NCBI GenBank assembly: GCA_017398125.1
Contig: JAFQHE010000050.1
Location: 1 to 33,373, forward strand
Direction: 5' to 3'
DNA from: Bacteroidales bacterium
GTDB lineage: Bacteria > Bacteroidota > Bacteroidia > Bacteroidales > UBA932
DNA: 33,373 nucleotides
The notes under the pieces: generated by a model
What the model was told of the DNA's origin: nothing
What the model saw: only the letters and a program-made list of their open reading frames with translations
The model's database searches: none
Program-made: the position numbers and the translations under genes
In this document: piece after piece, positions 7,754-15,535 of the stretch
Position numbering within the stretch: position 1 is the first letter of the stretch
Layout of the letters: each line of letters begins with the position of its first letter

Positions 7754-9151
7754 ATGAATCATATTCTACAAAAACTATTCTGCCCGCTTTTGATGTTGTT
7801 GCCGTTTACGGTTTCTGCACAATGCGGGCAGAATTGTGCAGGAGCCGCATACCAAACTGCACAAAATGTCGTGGAAACACCTTACAAAGGTGCAATTACC
7901 AAACAGGAGATTGCTGACAATCCTCAATATTACAGCCATTTTACCGATGGTCAATTACGTCTTGACCTGACCTTTGCAGGCAACGGGAAGGAACAGAATG
8001 TATATTTGTCGGGATTAAAGGCAGAACCAATTTGGGCAGGCACAAGAAACAGACTGGTACCGGATTTCGTATATGGTGAGTACCGCCTCGAAGTACGTGA
8101 TGCGGCAGACAACAAACTGCTTTATGCTACCGGTTTCAACACACTTTTCCAGGAGTGGCGCACAACTGAAGAGGCTCTCAATACCACTACATCGAGGGCT
8201 TTCAACAGCTCATACAGAATACCTTTTCCAAAACACAGTGTCAAGGTTATCATTTATGAGCGCTTGAGGAAGGATGGCAGCTACAATGAACTTGCCCTAT
8301 TTGAAATTGACCCTCAGGACAAGCTCATCAACCGTGAACAGGAGAACAGTTTTGCTGTTACCCCAATTCTCAACAACGGCCACCCGCAGAATAAGGTAGA
8401 CATTGTTTTCATTGCTGAGGGATATACAGCAAATGAGATGGAAAAGTTCCGCAATGACGTAAAAAGACACGTAGGCTATCTGTTTGACATTGAGCCATAC
8501 AAGAGCCGCAAAGATGATTTCAACATCTGGGCAGTTGAATCGGTTTCACTTGAATCTGGCACTGATATTCCGCACCACGACATCTGGAAACAGACAGCTG
8601 CAAATTCCAACTTCTACACATTCCGTTCCGACAGATACCTCACAGCAGAGAATCAGACTCTTGTATGTAAGCTATGCTCAAATGCCCCCTGTGATGCAAT
8701 GTATGTGATTGTAAACACCGAGAAATATGGAGGTGGAGGAATCTTCAATTTCTATGGTCTTGGAATGAGTGACCACCGTACAACACCAATGGTCTTTGTG
8801 CATGAATTCGGCCACAGTTTTGCAGGTCTTGCAGATGAATATTTTGTAGACTCCGACAATACTTTCCTTGAGATGTACAACACCAAAGTTGAACCTTGGG
8901 AGCCAAATATCACCTCATTGGTTGATTTTGACAGCAAATGGAGATCAATGCTACCGGAAGGGACTGCAATTCCTACTGAACCTGTAAAGGAGCAACCCCT
9001 TCAGCTTGGAGTTTACGAAGGGGCAGGATATATGTCAAAGGGGCTGTACCGTCCGGCAGACAACTGCAGGATGAGGACCAATGAAGCCCCGGGATTCTGT
9101 CCGGTATGCCAGAGGGCCATAAACCGTATGATCGACTATTTTACAAAATAG
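7754..9151 (+). CDS. Secreted M64-family (IgA peptidase-like) metallopeptidase
   Basis: The protein (465 residues) has an N-terminal signal peptide ending around SAQ (residues 20-23). An N-terminal beta-rich domain (about 40-190) resembles the M64 N-terminal domain. A catalytic domain begins near KVDIVFIAEGYTANEM and contains the zinc motif HEFGH at residues 350-354, followed by AGLADEY (358-362) as in peptidase family M64, whose founding member cleaves human IgA. Late Cys residues (CRM, CPVC near the C-terminus) are also visible. The natural substrate in this organism is not known, and many gut Bacteroidota carry such proteins without proven IgA activity. It probably acts outside the cell or in the periplasm. 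No promoter match was found in the 52-bp gap after purB, so read-through is possible. Confidence 0.9.
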   Translation: MNHILQKLFCPLLMLLPFTVSAQCGQNCAGAAYQTAQNVVETPYKGAITKQEIADNPQYYSHFTDGQLRLDLTFAGNGKEQNVYLSGLKAEPIWAGTRNRLVPDFVYGEYRLEVRDAADNKLLYATGFNTLFQEWRTTEEALNTTTSRAFNSSYRIPFPKHSVKVIIYERLRKDGSYNELALFEIDPQDKLINREQENSFAVTPILNNGHPQNKVDIVFIAEGYTANEMEKFRNDVKRHVGYLFDIEPYKSRKDDFNIWAVESVSLESGTDIPHHDIWKQTAANSNFYTFRSDRYLTAENQTLVCKLCSNAPCDAMYVIVNTEKYGGGGIFNFYGLGMSDHRTTPMVFVHEFGHSFAGLADEYFVDSDNTFLEMYNTKVEPWEPNITSLVDFDSKWRSMLPEGTAIPTEPVKEQPLQLGVYEGAGYMSKGLYRPADNCRMRTNEAPGFCPVCQRAINRMIDYFTK

Positions 9152-9187
9152 CGCATAATCTCACAGTTATACAGCAAGCCGACTAAT

Positions 9188-9973
9188 ATGGTAAAGGAAT
9201 ACAAATATTATCTTTTTGATATTGACCGCACTCTTTGGGCATTTGACCTGAATGCCAAGAATGCAATCTTTTACCTTATTGATAAATTCAATCTCGCAGA
9301 GAGAATTGGTGTTACCGACAAAGAACTGTTTTTCAAGAGGTATGAAGATATAAACAAAGTGCTGTGGCAACGCTATGAACGTGGGGAGATTACAAAAGAG
9401 AAGCTCCGTTCGCAGCGTTTTCAGGAGACATTCATGCTCTTTTGCCTGGAGAACGGTAAAGAGAGCAGCTTTGGCCATAACACTGCAGAGCAACAGAAGA
9501 ATATCACCGCATTCTCCGAATTATTTGGCGAATCCTATCTTGAACGGATGATATATGAAACCGCCCTTGAACCCAATGCCAAAGAGGTTCTTGAAACATT
9601 GAAGGCCCGCGGTTGTAAAATAGCTGTAATAAGCAACGGTTTCAAGGAGGTCCAGTACCGCAAGTTGCGCAATTCAGGAATAATTGGCTATATCGATGCC
9701 TTTTTCATTTCTGAAGAGGTGGGTATACACAAGCCTTGCCCAATAATATTCAAGAGGGCACTTGAAGCCCTATGCGGAGAGAAGATGTATGCCAATAAAG
9801 AAAAGAGGCCTGAGATCAGATCACAGGCCCTTATGGTTGGCGATGACTTCACGAATGATATTGAAGGGGCACAAATTTTTGGAATAGACCAGTTTTACTA
9901 CAATCCATACCACAAACCCTGTGATGGAGGCCCCACATACGAGTCAGACAATCTGATTGACCTTATCTTCTGA
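9188..9973 (+). CDS. HAD-family hydrolase, YjjG-like nucleotidase
   Basis: The protein (261 residues) is a haloacid dehalogenase phosphatase. Motif I is YLFDIDRTLW, with the nucleophile Asp at residue 10 and the acid/base Asp at 12; motif II is VISNG; the motif III Lys lies in GIHKPCPIIF; motif IV is MVGDDFTNDIEGA. A helical cap lies between motifs I and II. The pattern fits the YjjG subgroup, which removes phosphate from pyrimidine nucleoside monophosphates, including non-canonical ones. A house-cleaning role is inferred, and other small phosphate esters are possible substrates. It lies 36 bp after the M64 gene. Its 3' end overlaps the convergent PMI-like gene by 11 bp, and no terminator separates them. 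Confidence 0.85.
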   Translation: MVKEYKYYLFDIDRTLWAFDLNAKNAIFYLIDKFNLAERIGVTDKELFFKRYEDINKVLWQRYERGEITKEKLRSQRFQETFMLFCLENGKESSFGHNTAEQQKNITAFSELFGESYLERMIYETALEPNAKEVLETLKARGCKIAVISNGFKEVQYRKLRNSGIIGYIDAFFISEEVGIHKPCPIIFKRALEALCGEKMYANKEKRPEIRSQALMVGDDFTNDIEGAQIFGIDQFYYNPYHKPCDGGPTYESDNLIDLIF

Positions 9974-11306
9974 AAAACCTCTCATTGGAGTTGTCGGCTC
10001 CCCTCTCCTTCTCCTCCCTGTGGATCTTTTCGAGATCAAACATATCATCATTTGACTGTTTTTGAGTGAATGGGCCCATATTGGGATTTTGAGCAAAATA
10101 GTTGTCGGTGGTATGATGATGGTGGTGCTCATGATGGTGCTCATGGTGGTGACCGTGACATTCATGGTGTTCTGAGCCACAACCGCAATCATGCTCATCT
10201 GAGCAATCATCATCACAACAGCAGTCGTCATCACACTCATCATCTTCAGGATCAAGACCGCTTCCTTCAGGATAACCGCTCTCATCCTCATAGTAGTTCA
10301 TATATAGATCTTCCTGATCGGCGAACTGAGGCATATATGCCTGAAGAACAAGTGTCTGCCCATTATTGGAAGTTTCGGGTCCGCTACAGGTTACAGCAGA
10401 AACAGCTACCTGCTCCATATTGGCAGGAAGCAGTACAAACTCACCTGAAGCAAAATCATATTCTGAACCGTCGGGAGCCTTGACAGTTGCCCTCCCCTTC
10501 AAACAGAGCAAAGCAACAAAACTCTCCAGACTCTCAGGGGAGATCTCCACCTGTGCGCAATCGCCTCCAACTTTGCCAACACCGCTCCCAAGAAGGTTCA
10601 TCTTTACAATAAAATCTGAGGTGTCCGCTATTGTAATATTTCCGTTTATATTACGGAAAAGGTATCTGTCGGTATCAAAAGGGGCATAATCCACCACATC
10701 TATAGCCTCAGCTACCTCCATCTGATAATCACTCTCCGCATTGCCTCTTAGAGCAGCCTTACCTGAACTCTTTTTGGCCATATCATAAAGATGGTATGTT
10801 ACACGTGAATTCTGTGCAATCTCCACCACTTTTATCTTCCCGACAGCAGCATAAACAGTTCCCGGTTTTATATATATGCAATCACTAGGAAGCGGAGTTA
10901 TAAAATTAAGGTCATCATCAAGTGTACCATTGATACACCCCTCATAAAAACGGCTGGCATCCATCTCCTTGTTGAATCCTACACATATTCTGGCATTTGC
11001 GTCGGCTTCAACCACATACCATATTTTGGCACAGCCCAATGCATCATACCTCTCGAGTGCGGTCATATCATTGGGATGAGCCTGGAGCGGCATATCCACA
11101 TCTGGAGTGATATATGATACTTTCAGAGGGAATTCACCCTTATAGTATTGGAAGATATCGTTACCAACGAGATCTCCAAGATATGTATCAATTATGTCAT
11201 CTACTGTATTCTCTGCAAGAAAACCATTTGTTACAACGGCATTCTCATCAAGAACCTCTGTTCCTTGCTCAAACTTAAGCGGATATATTTTTTTTGATTT
11301 TTCCAT
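9963..11306 (-). CDS. Type I mannose-6-phosphate-isomerase-like protein with altered metal ligands and Cys/His-rich tail
   Basis: The N-terminal two-thirds (about residues 1-330) align with class I phosphomannose isomerases: the YPLKF start, DMPLQAHPND, a WYVVEAD strand, KPGTVYAAVG and VEIAQNSRVTYHLYD. In characterised members zinc is held by Gln, His, Glu and His. Here Gln75 and His77 are kept, but the Glu of the KTE motif is Lys94 (GCAKIW) and the His of GT(V/L)HA is Tyr152. Isomerase activity is therefore doubtful. Residues 353-398 (10113-10250) form an Asp/Glu, Cys and His tail with 8 Cys and 15 His, followed by a 49-residue polar end. ATG at 11306 is chosen (MEKSKKIYPLKF), giving 447 residues; an upstream ATG at 11345 adds 13 residues inside the previous gene. 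Its start overlaps the CPBP gene by 32 bp, so translation is probably coupled. It may be a sugar-binding or metal-binding relative rather than an enzyme. Confidence 0.8.
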   Translation of the reverse strand: MEKSKKIYPLKFEQGTEVLDENAVVTNGFLAENTVDDIIDTYLGDLVGNDIFQYYKGEFPLKVSYITPDVDMPLQAHPNDMTALERYDALGCAKIWYVVEADANARICVGFNKEMDASRFYEGCINGTLDDDLNFITPLPSDCIYIKPGTVYAAVGKIKVVEIAQNSRVTYHLYDMAKKSSGKAALRGNAESDYQMEVAEAIDVVDYAPFDTDRYLFRNINGNITIADTSDFIVKMNLLGSGVGKVGGDCAQVEISPESLESFVALLCLKGRATVKAPDGSEYDFASGEFVLLPANMEQVAVSAVTCSGPETSNNGQTLVLQAYMPQFADQEDLYMNYYEDESGYPEGSGLDPEDDECDDDCCCDDDCSDEHDCGCGSEHHECHGHHHEHHHEHHHHHTTDNYFAQNPNMGPFTQKQSNDDMFDLEKIHREEKERGADNSNERFFRR

Positions 11307-12165
11307 TATCAAGATTTTTATGAAAATAATATAGTATGGCAACAAAAACTGCTACCGATAACGTAAAGATGGCAATGTACGCCTCAATGCCCCATGAATC
11401 GGTTATAATATCCATAAGTGTAGTCTCCACATCTATCTCAGGATTGAGAACCGTAAACAGGACACTTGAACCGTTATTTACAAAATGTATCAGAACAGCG
11501 AGCCATAGAGTTCCTGTTTTGTAGTAGATCCAACCGATGAACAGTCCCATAAGGAACGCCCCCAATGCCTGATAGAGATTCATGTGAATAAGTGCAAAAT
11601 AGAATGCGCTCCATAAAATGGCCTTTAAAGGTGTAGAATGGTAAAGCATTCCCCTCAAGATTGTTCCGCGCAGAAGAAACTCTTCCGCCAAAGGCGCAGC
11701 AACAGCAACACTCAAAGAGGTCCAAACCATATTTGAGAGCATATTTGCATATATCTGTTTTACACTGTCAGGCATAGGCACAATGGAATTGAGAGGCTCA
11801 AGTGCCACCATCAGTGCAAGTGTTGCCACAAATACCAGCAGAAAAACAACCGGTGAGGAGATATTTCCAAAAGTGTATGTATTGAACGGCACCGGCTTGA
11901 CTATCCTGTCAAAAAGCCCCTTTTCAATCAGGCGGCCATTCTCCTTTACCGTATCGGATCCCTTATAGAGAATATAAATGAATGGTGGTACAAACTGGCA
12001 CAGATACATCACGAGCGGATTGATGTCGGCCATAGCAATACCCGCTGCACCATAGCAGACAGCCAGCAATACTCCCATACCAATACCTCCTGCTATTATC
12101 AGAAGCAGGACAATAAGAAGCGACTGGTTGAATGAGGGAAGAAAATATTTAAGATTTCTGAACAT
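11275..12165 (-). CDS. CPBP-family intramembrane metalloprotease
   Basis: This 296-residue multi-helix membrane protein carries the four conserved motifs of the CPBP (Abi/CAAX-protease-like) family: EEFLLRG with Glu161-Glu162 and Arg166, FALIHMN with His194, and HFVNN with His227 and Asn230/231. It probably cleaves or binds a membrane-embedded substrate, and its real target is unknown. In this family roles range from prenyl-protein processing to bacteriocin self-immunity. It is the middle gene of a minus-strand group after the nucleotidyltransferase and overlaps the start of the PMI-like gene by 32 bp. A GC-rich hairpin lies just before its start. Confidence 0.88.
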   Translation of the reverse strand: MFRNLKYFLPSFNQSLLIVLLLIIAGGIGMGVLLAVCYGAAGIAMADINPLVMYLCQFVPPFIYILYKGSDTVKENGRLIEKGLFDRIVKPVPFNTYTFGNISSPVVFLLVFVATLALMVALEPLNSIVPMPDSVKQIYANMLSNMVWTSLSVAVAAPLAEEFLLRGTILRGMLYHSTPLKAILWSAFYFALIHMNLYQALGAFLMGLFIGWIYYKTGTLWLAVLIHFVNNGSSVLFTVLNPEIDVETTLMDIITDSWGIEAYIAIFTLSVAVFVAILYYFHKNLDNGKIKKNISA

Positions 12166-12179
12166 CTTTATAATGATTA

Positions 12180-12200
12180 GAGGGCGGTAACTCCGCCCTC
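12180..12200 (-). terminator. GC-rich hairpin between nucleotidyltransferase and CPBP genes
   Basis: GAGGGCGG (12180-12187) pairs perfectly with CCGCCCTC (12193-12200) over a 5-nt loop, between the nucleotidyltransferase stop and the CPBP start. The sequence after it on the minus strand is AT-rich but not a clean T-run. It may terminate or attenuate transcription, or process the mRNA between the genes. Confidence 0.55.
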
Positions 12201-12212
12201 AATTTACACTCT

Positions 12213-13115
12213 TCAGAATAGCGGACTCGGATATAGTCCTTCATCTGTCATCTGTTTTAACCTGCCAATGACAACAGGCCTGTCCTCCTGGTATGTAACT
12301 CCAAACCACTTGTCGGGACTGTTCAGTACCTTTACACTTGAAAGGCCGGTATTTATGGTTGTATTCACAATAAATGGAATATAGAACTCCTTTTTGAGGT
12401 CATTCTCATTCTCCTTAAGAAAATCTATGAACATCTGCTGCCCATACTCAAACACATCGGGAGTAAATCCCCACATATTCATTGAAGCATAGGCATTTCC
12501 ATCAAGGACTCTCTCTTCTCCATTCATTCCGACACCTGTAATTGTACCATTGCTCTCCTTCACCTTGTGGTGCTCCTCAACAGTGGTAAGGTAATTCTCA
12601 CCATTTACAGAACATATTCCGCGGGAAACCTCGCCACTCTCAGACAAAGTCTTGTTGAGATAAAAGCCGACCATACAATATTTGCCTCTTTGGCCAACCT
12701 GTTCCTTAAGGAAATCAGCAAGTACCTGAAAAGATTTGGCACCATAGAAATCATCTGCATTTATTACGGCAAAAGGTGTATCAATAACCGGAGCTGCCAT
12801 CATAGTGGCATGACCTGTACCCCAAGGTTTCTCCCTCTCAGGATTGAGTGTGAATCCCTCCGGCAGTTTATCCATCTCCTGCTCAACAAGCTCCACCTCT
12901 ATCAGATTCCTGTATTTAGATACAACTTTCTGTTCAAACTCATTCCTGAAATGGTTTCTTATCACAAAAACAACCTTTCCAAAACCTGCACGGGCCGCAT
13001 CGTATACCGAATAGTCCATAATTGTCTCACCACATGGACCCACTCCATCAAGCTGCTTCAGTCCTCCATATCTACTTCCCATTCCAGCAGCCAATACCAA
13101 CAACGTAGGTTTCAT
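12213..13115 (-). CDS. Sugar-1-phosphate nucleotidyltransferase
   Basis: The protein (300 residues) has the NDP-sugar pyrophosphorylase start LAAGMGSRYGGLKQ (residues 8-21), which binds the nucleotide. The Mg-binding segment NADDFYG is at residues 119-125, and PWGTGHATM precedes it. Such enzymes make NDP-sugars from NTP and a sugar-1-phosphate; the exact sugar and nucleotide cannot be read from the sequence. A conserved uncharacterised Bacteroidota subgroup begins like this one. It heads a minus-strand group with CPBP and a PMI-like protein, and it is divergent from the DivIC-like gene, sharing a short promoter region. Confidence 0.85.
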   Translation of the reverse strand: MKPTLLVLAAGMGSRYGGLKQLDGVGPCGETIMDYSVYDAARAGFGKVVFVIRNHFRNEFEQKVVSKYRNLIEVELVEQEMDKLPEGFTLNPEREKPWGTGHATMMAAPVIDTPFAVINADDFYGAKSFQVLADFLKEQVGQRGKYCMVGFYLNKTLSESGEVSRGICSVNGENYLTTVEEHHKVKESNGTITGVGMNGEERVLDGNAYASMNMWGFTPDVFEYGQQMFIDFLKENENDLKKEFYIPFIVNTTINTGLSSVKVLNSPDKWFGVTYQEDRPVVIGRLKQMTDEGLYPSPLF

Positions 13116-13162
13116 AATCTACAAGTTTACTGTTTGATTAATATTTATAATTGATAACCATA

Positions 13163-13191
13163 CAAAGGTACAAAAGTTTTTACTATTTTTG
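13163..13191. promoter_or_regulatory. Divergent -7 boxes for nucleotidyltransferase and DivIC genes
   Basis: Minus strand: TACCTTTG at 13170-13163, 48 bp before the nucleotidyltransferase ATG. Plus strand: TATTTTTG at 13184-13191, 24 bp before the ATG at 13216. Both fit TAnnTTTG, but neither has a perfect TTTG at the -33 position. The cores lie only 13 bp apart, so the two polymerases may compete. Confidence 0.5.
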
Positions 13192-13215
13192 TTGAAATTT
13201 CGTAAGCTCTGTATA

Positions 13216-13563
13216 ATGTCGGTAAAAACATCCTTAAAAAAGTTTTTTGCATCAAAAATCTTCAGGATAATAAAGAACAAATACTTTCTGGCAACATTGT
13301 TCTTTATTGTCTGGATTCTCTTTATAGATACCAACAATCTGATAAGATGGTACTCCGACATGAAAGATGTTGCCGCCCAGGAGCGTCAGAAGAGATATTA
13401 TAAGGAGGCCATAAAGGAGACCGACGAACAGCTCAAAGAGCTGCGTTCCAATCTTGACAGCCTGGAAAAATTTGCCCGCGAGCAATACTATTTCCACAAG
13501 GCAGATGAGGAGATCTTCATAGTGGAGGATGCATACAGAAGGAACAACGAAGTTGAGAGATAA
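13216..13563 (+). CDS. FtsB/DivIC-like septum formation initiator
   Basis: This is a 115-residue bitopic membrane protein: a basic cytoplasmic N-terminus, one membrane helix (about residues 29-46, FLATLFFIVWILFI), and a coiled coil (about 55-95) with the ending LEKFAREQYYFHKADEEIF typical of FtsB/DivIC proteins. It would link divisome proteins in the periplasm during septum assembly. ATG at 13216 is preferred over an upstream TTG because the promoter -7 box ends at 13191 and the longer start adds only nine residues. It lies 5 bp before the S4-domain gene and is likely co-transcribed. Confidence 0.85.
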   Translation: MSVKTSLKKFFASKIFRIIKNKYFLATLFFIVWILFIDTNNLIRWYSDMKDVAAQERQKRYYKEAIKETDEQLKELRSNLDSLEKFAREQYYFHKADEEIFIVEDAYRRNNEVER

Positions 13564-13568
13564 TCTTT

Positions 13569-13994
13569 ATGACACCAAAAGAGTTTGCCCCAGAGGTCAG
13601 GATAGATAAGTTTTTATGGTCAATAAGGGTATTCAAGACCCGTTCTGATGCAGCTGAAGCTTGCCGTACAGGCAAGGTCCAGGTGGGTGGTTTTGAGGCA
13701 AAATCATCAAAAGGCATCAAGGCAGGAGACATAATTACAGTCAGAAAAGGGCCCATAAGATACCAGTACCTTGTGGTGTGTCCCATTGACAAACGCCAGG
13801 GAGCACAGGCTGTTCCCCAATTTGCAACCAATATAACTCCCCAATCAGAACTTGACAAGTTGGTTGCCCCAAATGAGACACTCTTCCTTAAAAGGGAGCG
13901 CGGAGCAGGCAGACCAACCAAAAAGGAGCGAAGAGAAATCGAGACTCTTCTTGACGGATTTGAGATGCCGTTTGAAGATGACTGGGATGAATAA
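13569..13994 (+). CDS. S4-domain RNA-binding protein, Hsp15/HslR-like
   Basis: The protein (141 residues) has an N-terminal S4 fold from about residue 9 (RIDKFLWSIRVFKTRSDA) to 60, with the GKVQVGG and GDIITVR strands, then a basic C-terminal tail ending in acidic residues. Hsp15 (HslR) binds stalled 50S subunits carrying a nascent chain and helps recycle them. That function is inferred from similarity, because the length and the tail order (basic, then EDDWDE) match Bacteroidota homologs. It follows the DivIC-like gene after 5 bp, and a bidirectional hairpin ends the unit. Confidence 0.85.
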   Translation: MTPKEFAPEVRIDKFLWSIRVFKTRSDAAEACRTGKVQVGGFEAKSSKGIKAGDIITVRKGPIRYQYLVVCPIDKRQGAQAVPQFATNITPQSELDKLVAPNETLFLKRERGAGRPTKKERREIETLLDGFEMPFEDDWDE

Positions 13995-14000
13995 TCAAAT

Positions 14001-14022
14001 AAGGCCGGATAATTCCGGCCTT
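14001..14022. terminator. Bidirectional terminator between S4 gene and pth
   Basis: AAGGCCGGA (14001-14009) pairs with TCCGGCCTT (14014-14022) over the 4-nt loop TAAT. It lies between the convergent stops at 13994 and 14041 and is followed by a T-rich stretch on the plus strand. Confidence 0.8.
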
Positions 14023-14040
14023 TGTATATCTTAGAGTTAC

Positions 14041-14622
14041 CTATTTCTCTTCTGGTTTGGGCTTGGTATTGCAAACATTCATAGCCCTGTCGGGACCCAT
14101 AAAGGCATAGGCCTTCACAGCATCAATTGCACGGTCAAGAATAAAAGGCAACTCCTTCTCCTCCTCACTTTTCCATTTGCCCAAAACATAATCGACCTGA
14201 TGTCCCTTTGCAAAAGCATCACTTATCCCCACACGCAGACGGGCATAATTGCTATGACCGAGAAGGGCTGTAATATTCTTAAGGCCATTATGTCCACCGT
14301 CACTTCCCTGCTTGCGCATACGCAAAGAGCCGAACGGAAGGGCAAGGTCATCAACAATCACCAACAGGTTTTCAGGCTTGATCTTAAGTTCCTGCATCCA
14401 GTAGTTCACAGCTTTACCACTGAGGTTCATATATGTAGAGGGCTTCAACAATGTAAGTTTATGACCTCTGTATGATACTTCTGCAGTTGACCCGTACCTA
14501 CCGGATATAAAAGTGGTGCCGGACTCCTTTGCAAAGGCATCCAGCACCATAAATCCAATATTGTGACGGGTATTGGCATATTCTGCGCCTATATTTCCTA
14601 ATCCTGCGATTAAAAAATTCAT
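14041..14622 (-). CDS. pth: Peptidyl-tRNA hydrolase
   Basis: It releases tRNA from peptidyl-tRNA that has dropped off the ribosome. The sequence begins MNFLIAGLGNIGAEY with Asn10 and continues NTRHNIGF with the catalytic His20. The VIVDDLALPFG strand carries the catalytic Asp, and GGHNGLKN follows. The length of 193 residues is normal. It follows rplY on the same strand after 22 bp, an arrangement common in Bacteroidota and other bacteria, so the two are probably co-transcribed. Confidence 0.95.
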   Translation of the reverse strand: MNFLIAGLGNIGAEYANTRHNIGFMVLDAFAKESGTTFISGRYGSTAEVSYRGHKLTLLKPSTYMNLSGKAVNYWMQELKIKPENLLVIVDDLALPFGSLRMRKQGSDGGHNGLKNITALLGHSNYARLRVGISDAFAKGHQVDYVLGKWKSEEEKELPFILDRAIDAVKAYAFMGPDRAMNVCNTKPKPEEK

Positions 14623-14644
14623 ACCCTTATATTGTTGTTAAAAA

Positions 14645-15232
14645 TTATTTCTTAGCAGCGGCAGCAGCAGCGGCAGCACCAAGAGCAGCACGTGTCATCT
14701 TAACAGCACATACGATAGTGCTCTTAGGAGAAACCATCTGAACGCCCTCGAATGACAAATCACCAGCTACGATAGTTTTACCCAACTGCAAGTTTGTGAT
14801 ATCAACTACCAACTCGTTAGGAAGGTTCTCGATAGGAGCGCAAACTTTAAGTTTTCTTGAAGAAACCATTAGTTTACCACCCTGTTTTACACCCTCTGAG
14901 TTACCTGTGATAACTACAGGAATATCAATTACAACTGGTTTGTCAGTAGAGATTGACAAGAAATCTACGTGAAGAGCCTCGTCAGTTACTGGATGATATT
15001 GAGCCTCGTGGAATACGCAAAGATGCTCAGTACCTTCAATCTCCATATTGATAATATATGATTTTGGAGTATGAGTGATTCTCTTAAGATCTTTTTCATT
15101 GATAGAGAAGATCAAGTTGTTCAAGTTGTGACCATACATCACGCAAGGAACCTCTCCTTGTCTGCGAAGTTGTTTTAGGGTCTGTTTGTTGCCGATTGTT
15201 CTGGCAGTACCTTTAATTTTAATTGAATCCAT
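14645..15232 (-). CDS. rplY: 50S ribosomal protein L25 (general stress protein Ctc)
   Basis: The protein (195 residues) is of the longer CTC type. It has an N-terminal 5S-rRNA-binding L25 domain (about 1-90, with RRQGEVPCVMYGH and the FHEAQYHP segment) and a C-terminal TL5/Ctc beta domain (about 95-180, with VCAPIENLPNELVVDI). The end is an Ala-rich run before two Lys, a tail seen in many Bacteroidota Ctc proteins. It binds 5S rRNA on the large subunit. A strong promoter and a leader of about 75 nt with two hairpins precede it, and pth follows. Confidence 0.95.
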   Translation of the reverse strand: MDSIKIKGTARTIGNKQTLKQLRRQGEVPCVMYGHNLNNLIFSINEKDLKRITHTPKSYIINMEIEGTEHLCVFHEAQYHPVTDEALHVDFLSISTDKPVVIDIPVVITGNSEGVKQGGKLMVSSRKLKVCAPIENLPNELVVDITNLQLGKTIVAGDLSFEGVQMVSPKSTIVCAVKMTRAALGAAAAAAAAKK

Positions 15233-15258
15233 TGTATAAAAATTTAAAAAATGTGTTA

Positions 15259-15310
15259 CTCAGTCCGGATTTTCCGGACCCCATTGCACCAAAAAAGATG
15301 CTTTTTTGAG
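15259..15310 (-). promoter_or_regulatory. Structured 5' leader of rplY
   Basis: The leader between the promoter and rplY contains two adjacent hairpins: CAAAAAAG (15290-15297) with CTTTTTTG (15301-15308), and GTCCGGA (15263-15269) with TCCGGAC (15273-15279). TGAG at 15307-15310 and CTCA at 15259-15262 could close the whole element. Autoregulation by L25 is possible but not shown. Confidence 0.4.
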
Positions 15311-15315
15311 AGGCG

Positions 15316-15347
15316 CAAAGATATATCTTTTTGCTCAATTGACCAAA
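15316..15347 (-). promoter_or_regulatory. Promoter of rplY-pth
   Basis: On the minus strand TTTG (15347-15344) is followed after 20 bp by TATCTTTG (15323-15316), a full consensus match. The predicted start is near 15310. Confidence 0.78.
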
Positions 15348-15424
15348 ATTATCTCAAATTCAATCCATTCATTCCCATTTAAGGGATATTGATTTGCTTT
15401 TTTGGCCTATTTTTTCAAAATTTG

Positions 15425-15455
15425 TTTGGAAGTTGAGAATTTATTTTTAACTTTG
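15425..15455 (+). promoter_or_regulatory. Promoter of rubrerythrin gene
   Basis: TTTG (15425-15428) is followed after 19 bp by TAACTTTG (15448-15455), with predicted start near 15461 and a leader of about 75 nt. No oxidative-stress operator could be identified. Confidence 0.75.
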
Positions 15456-15535
15456 TATCAACAAATAATTATTATAATCTTCCCAACAGGGAAACAGAAT
15501 GAAATAAATCAATAAACAATTAAAAAATAGAAATT

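Noticed and set aside
10070-10483. Plus-strand frame with His-rich protein opposite the PMI-like tail
   Set aside because: It lies entirely antisense to the conserved PMI-like gene; its His residues are the mirror of the repeated ATG/CAT triplets there, and it has no promoter or homolog-like motif.
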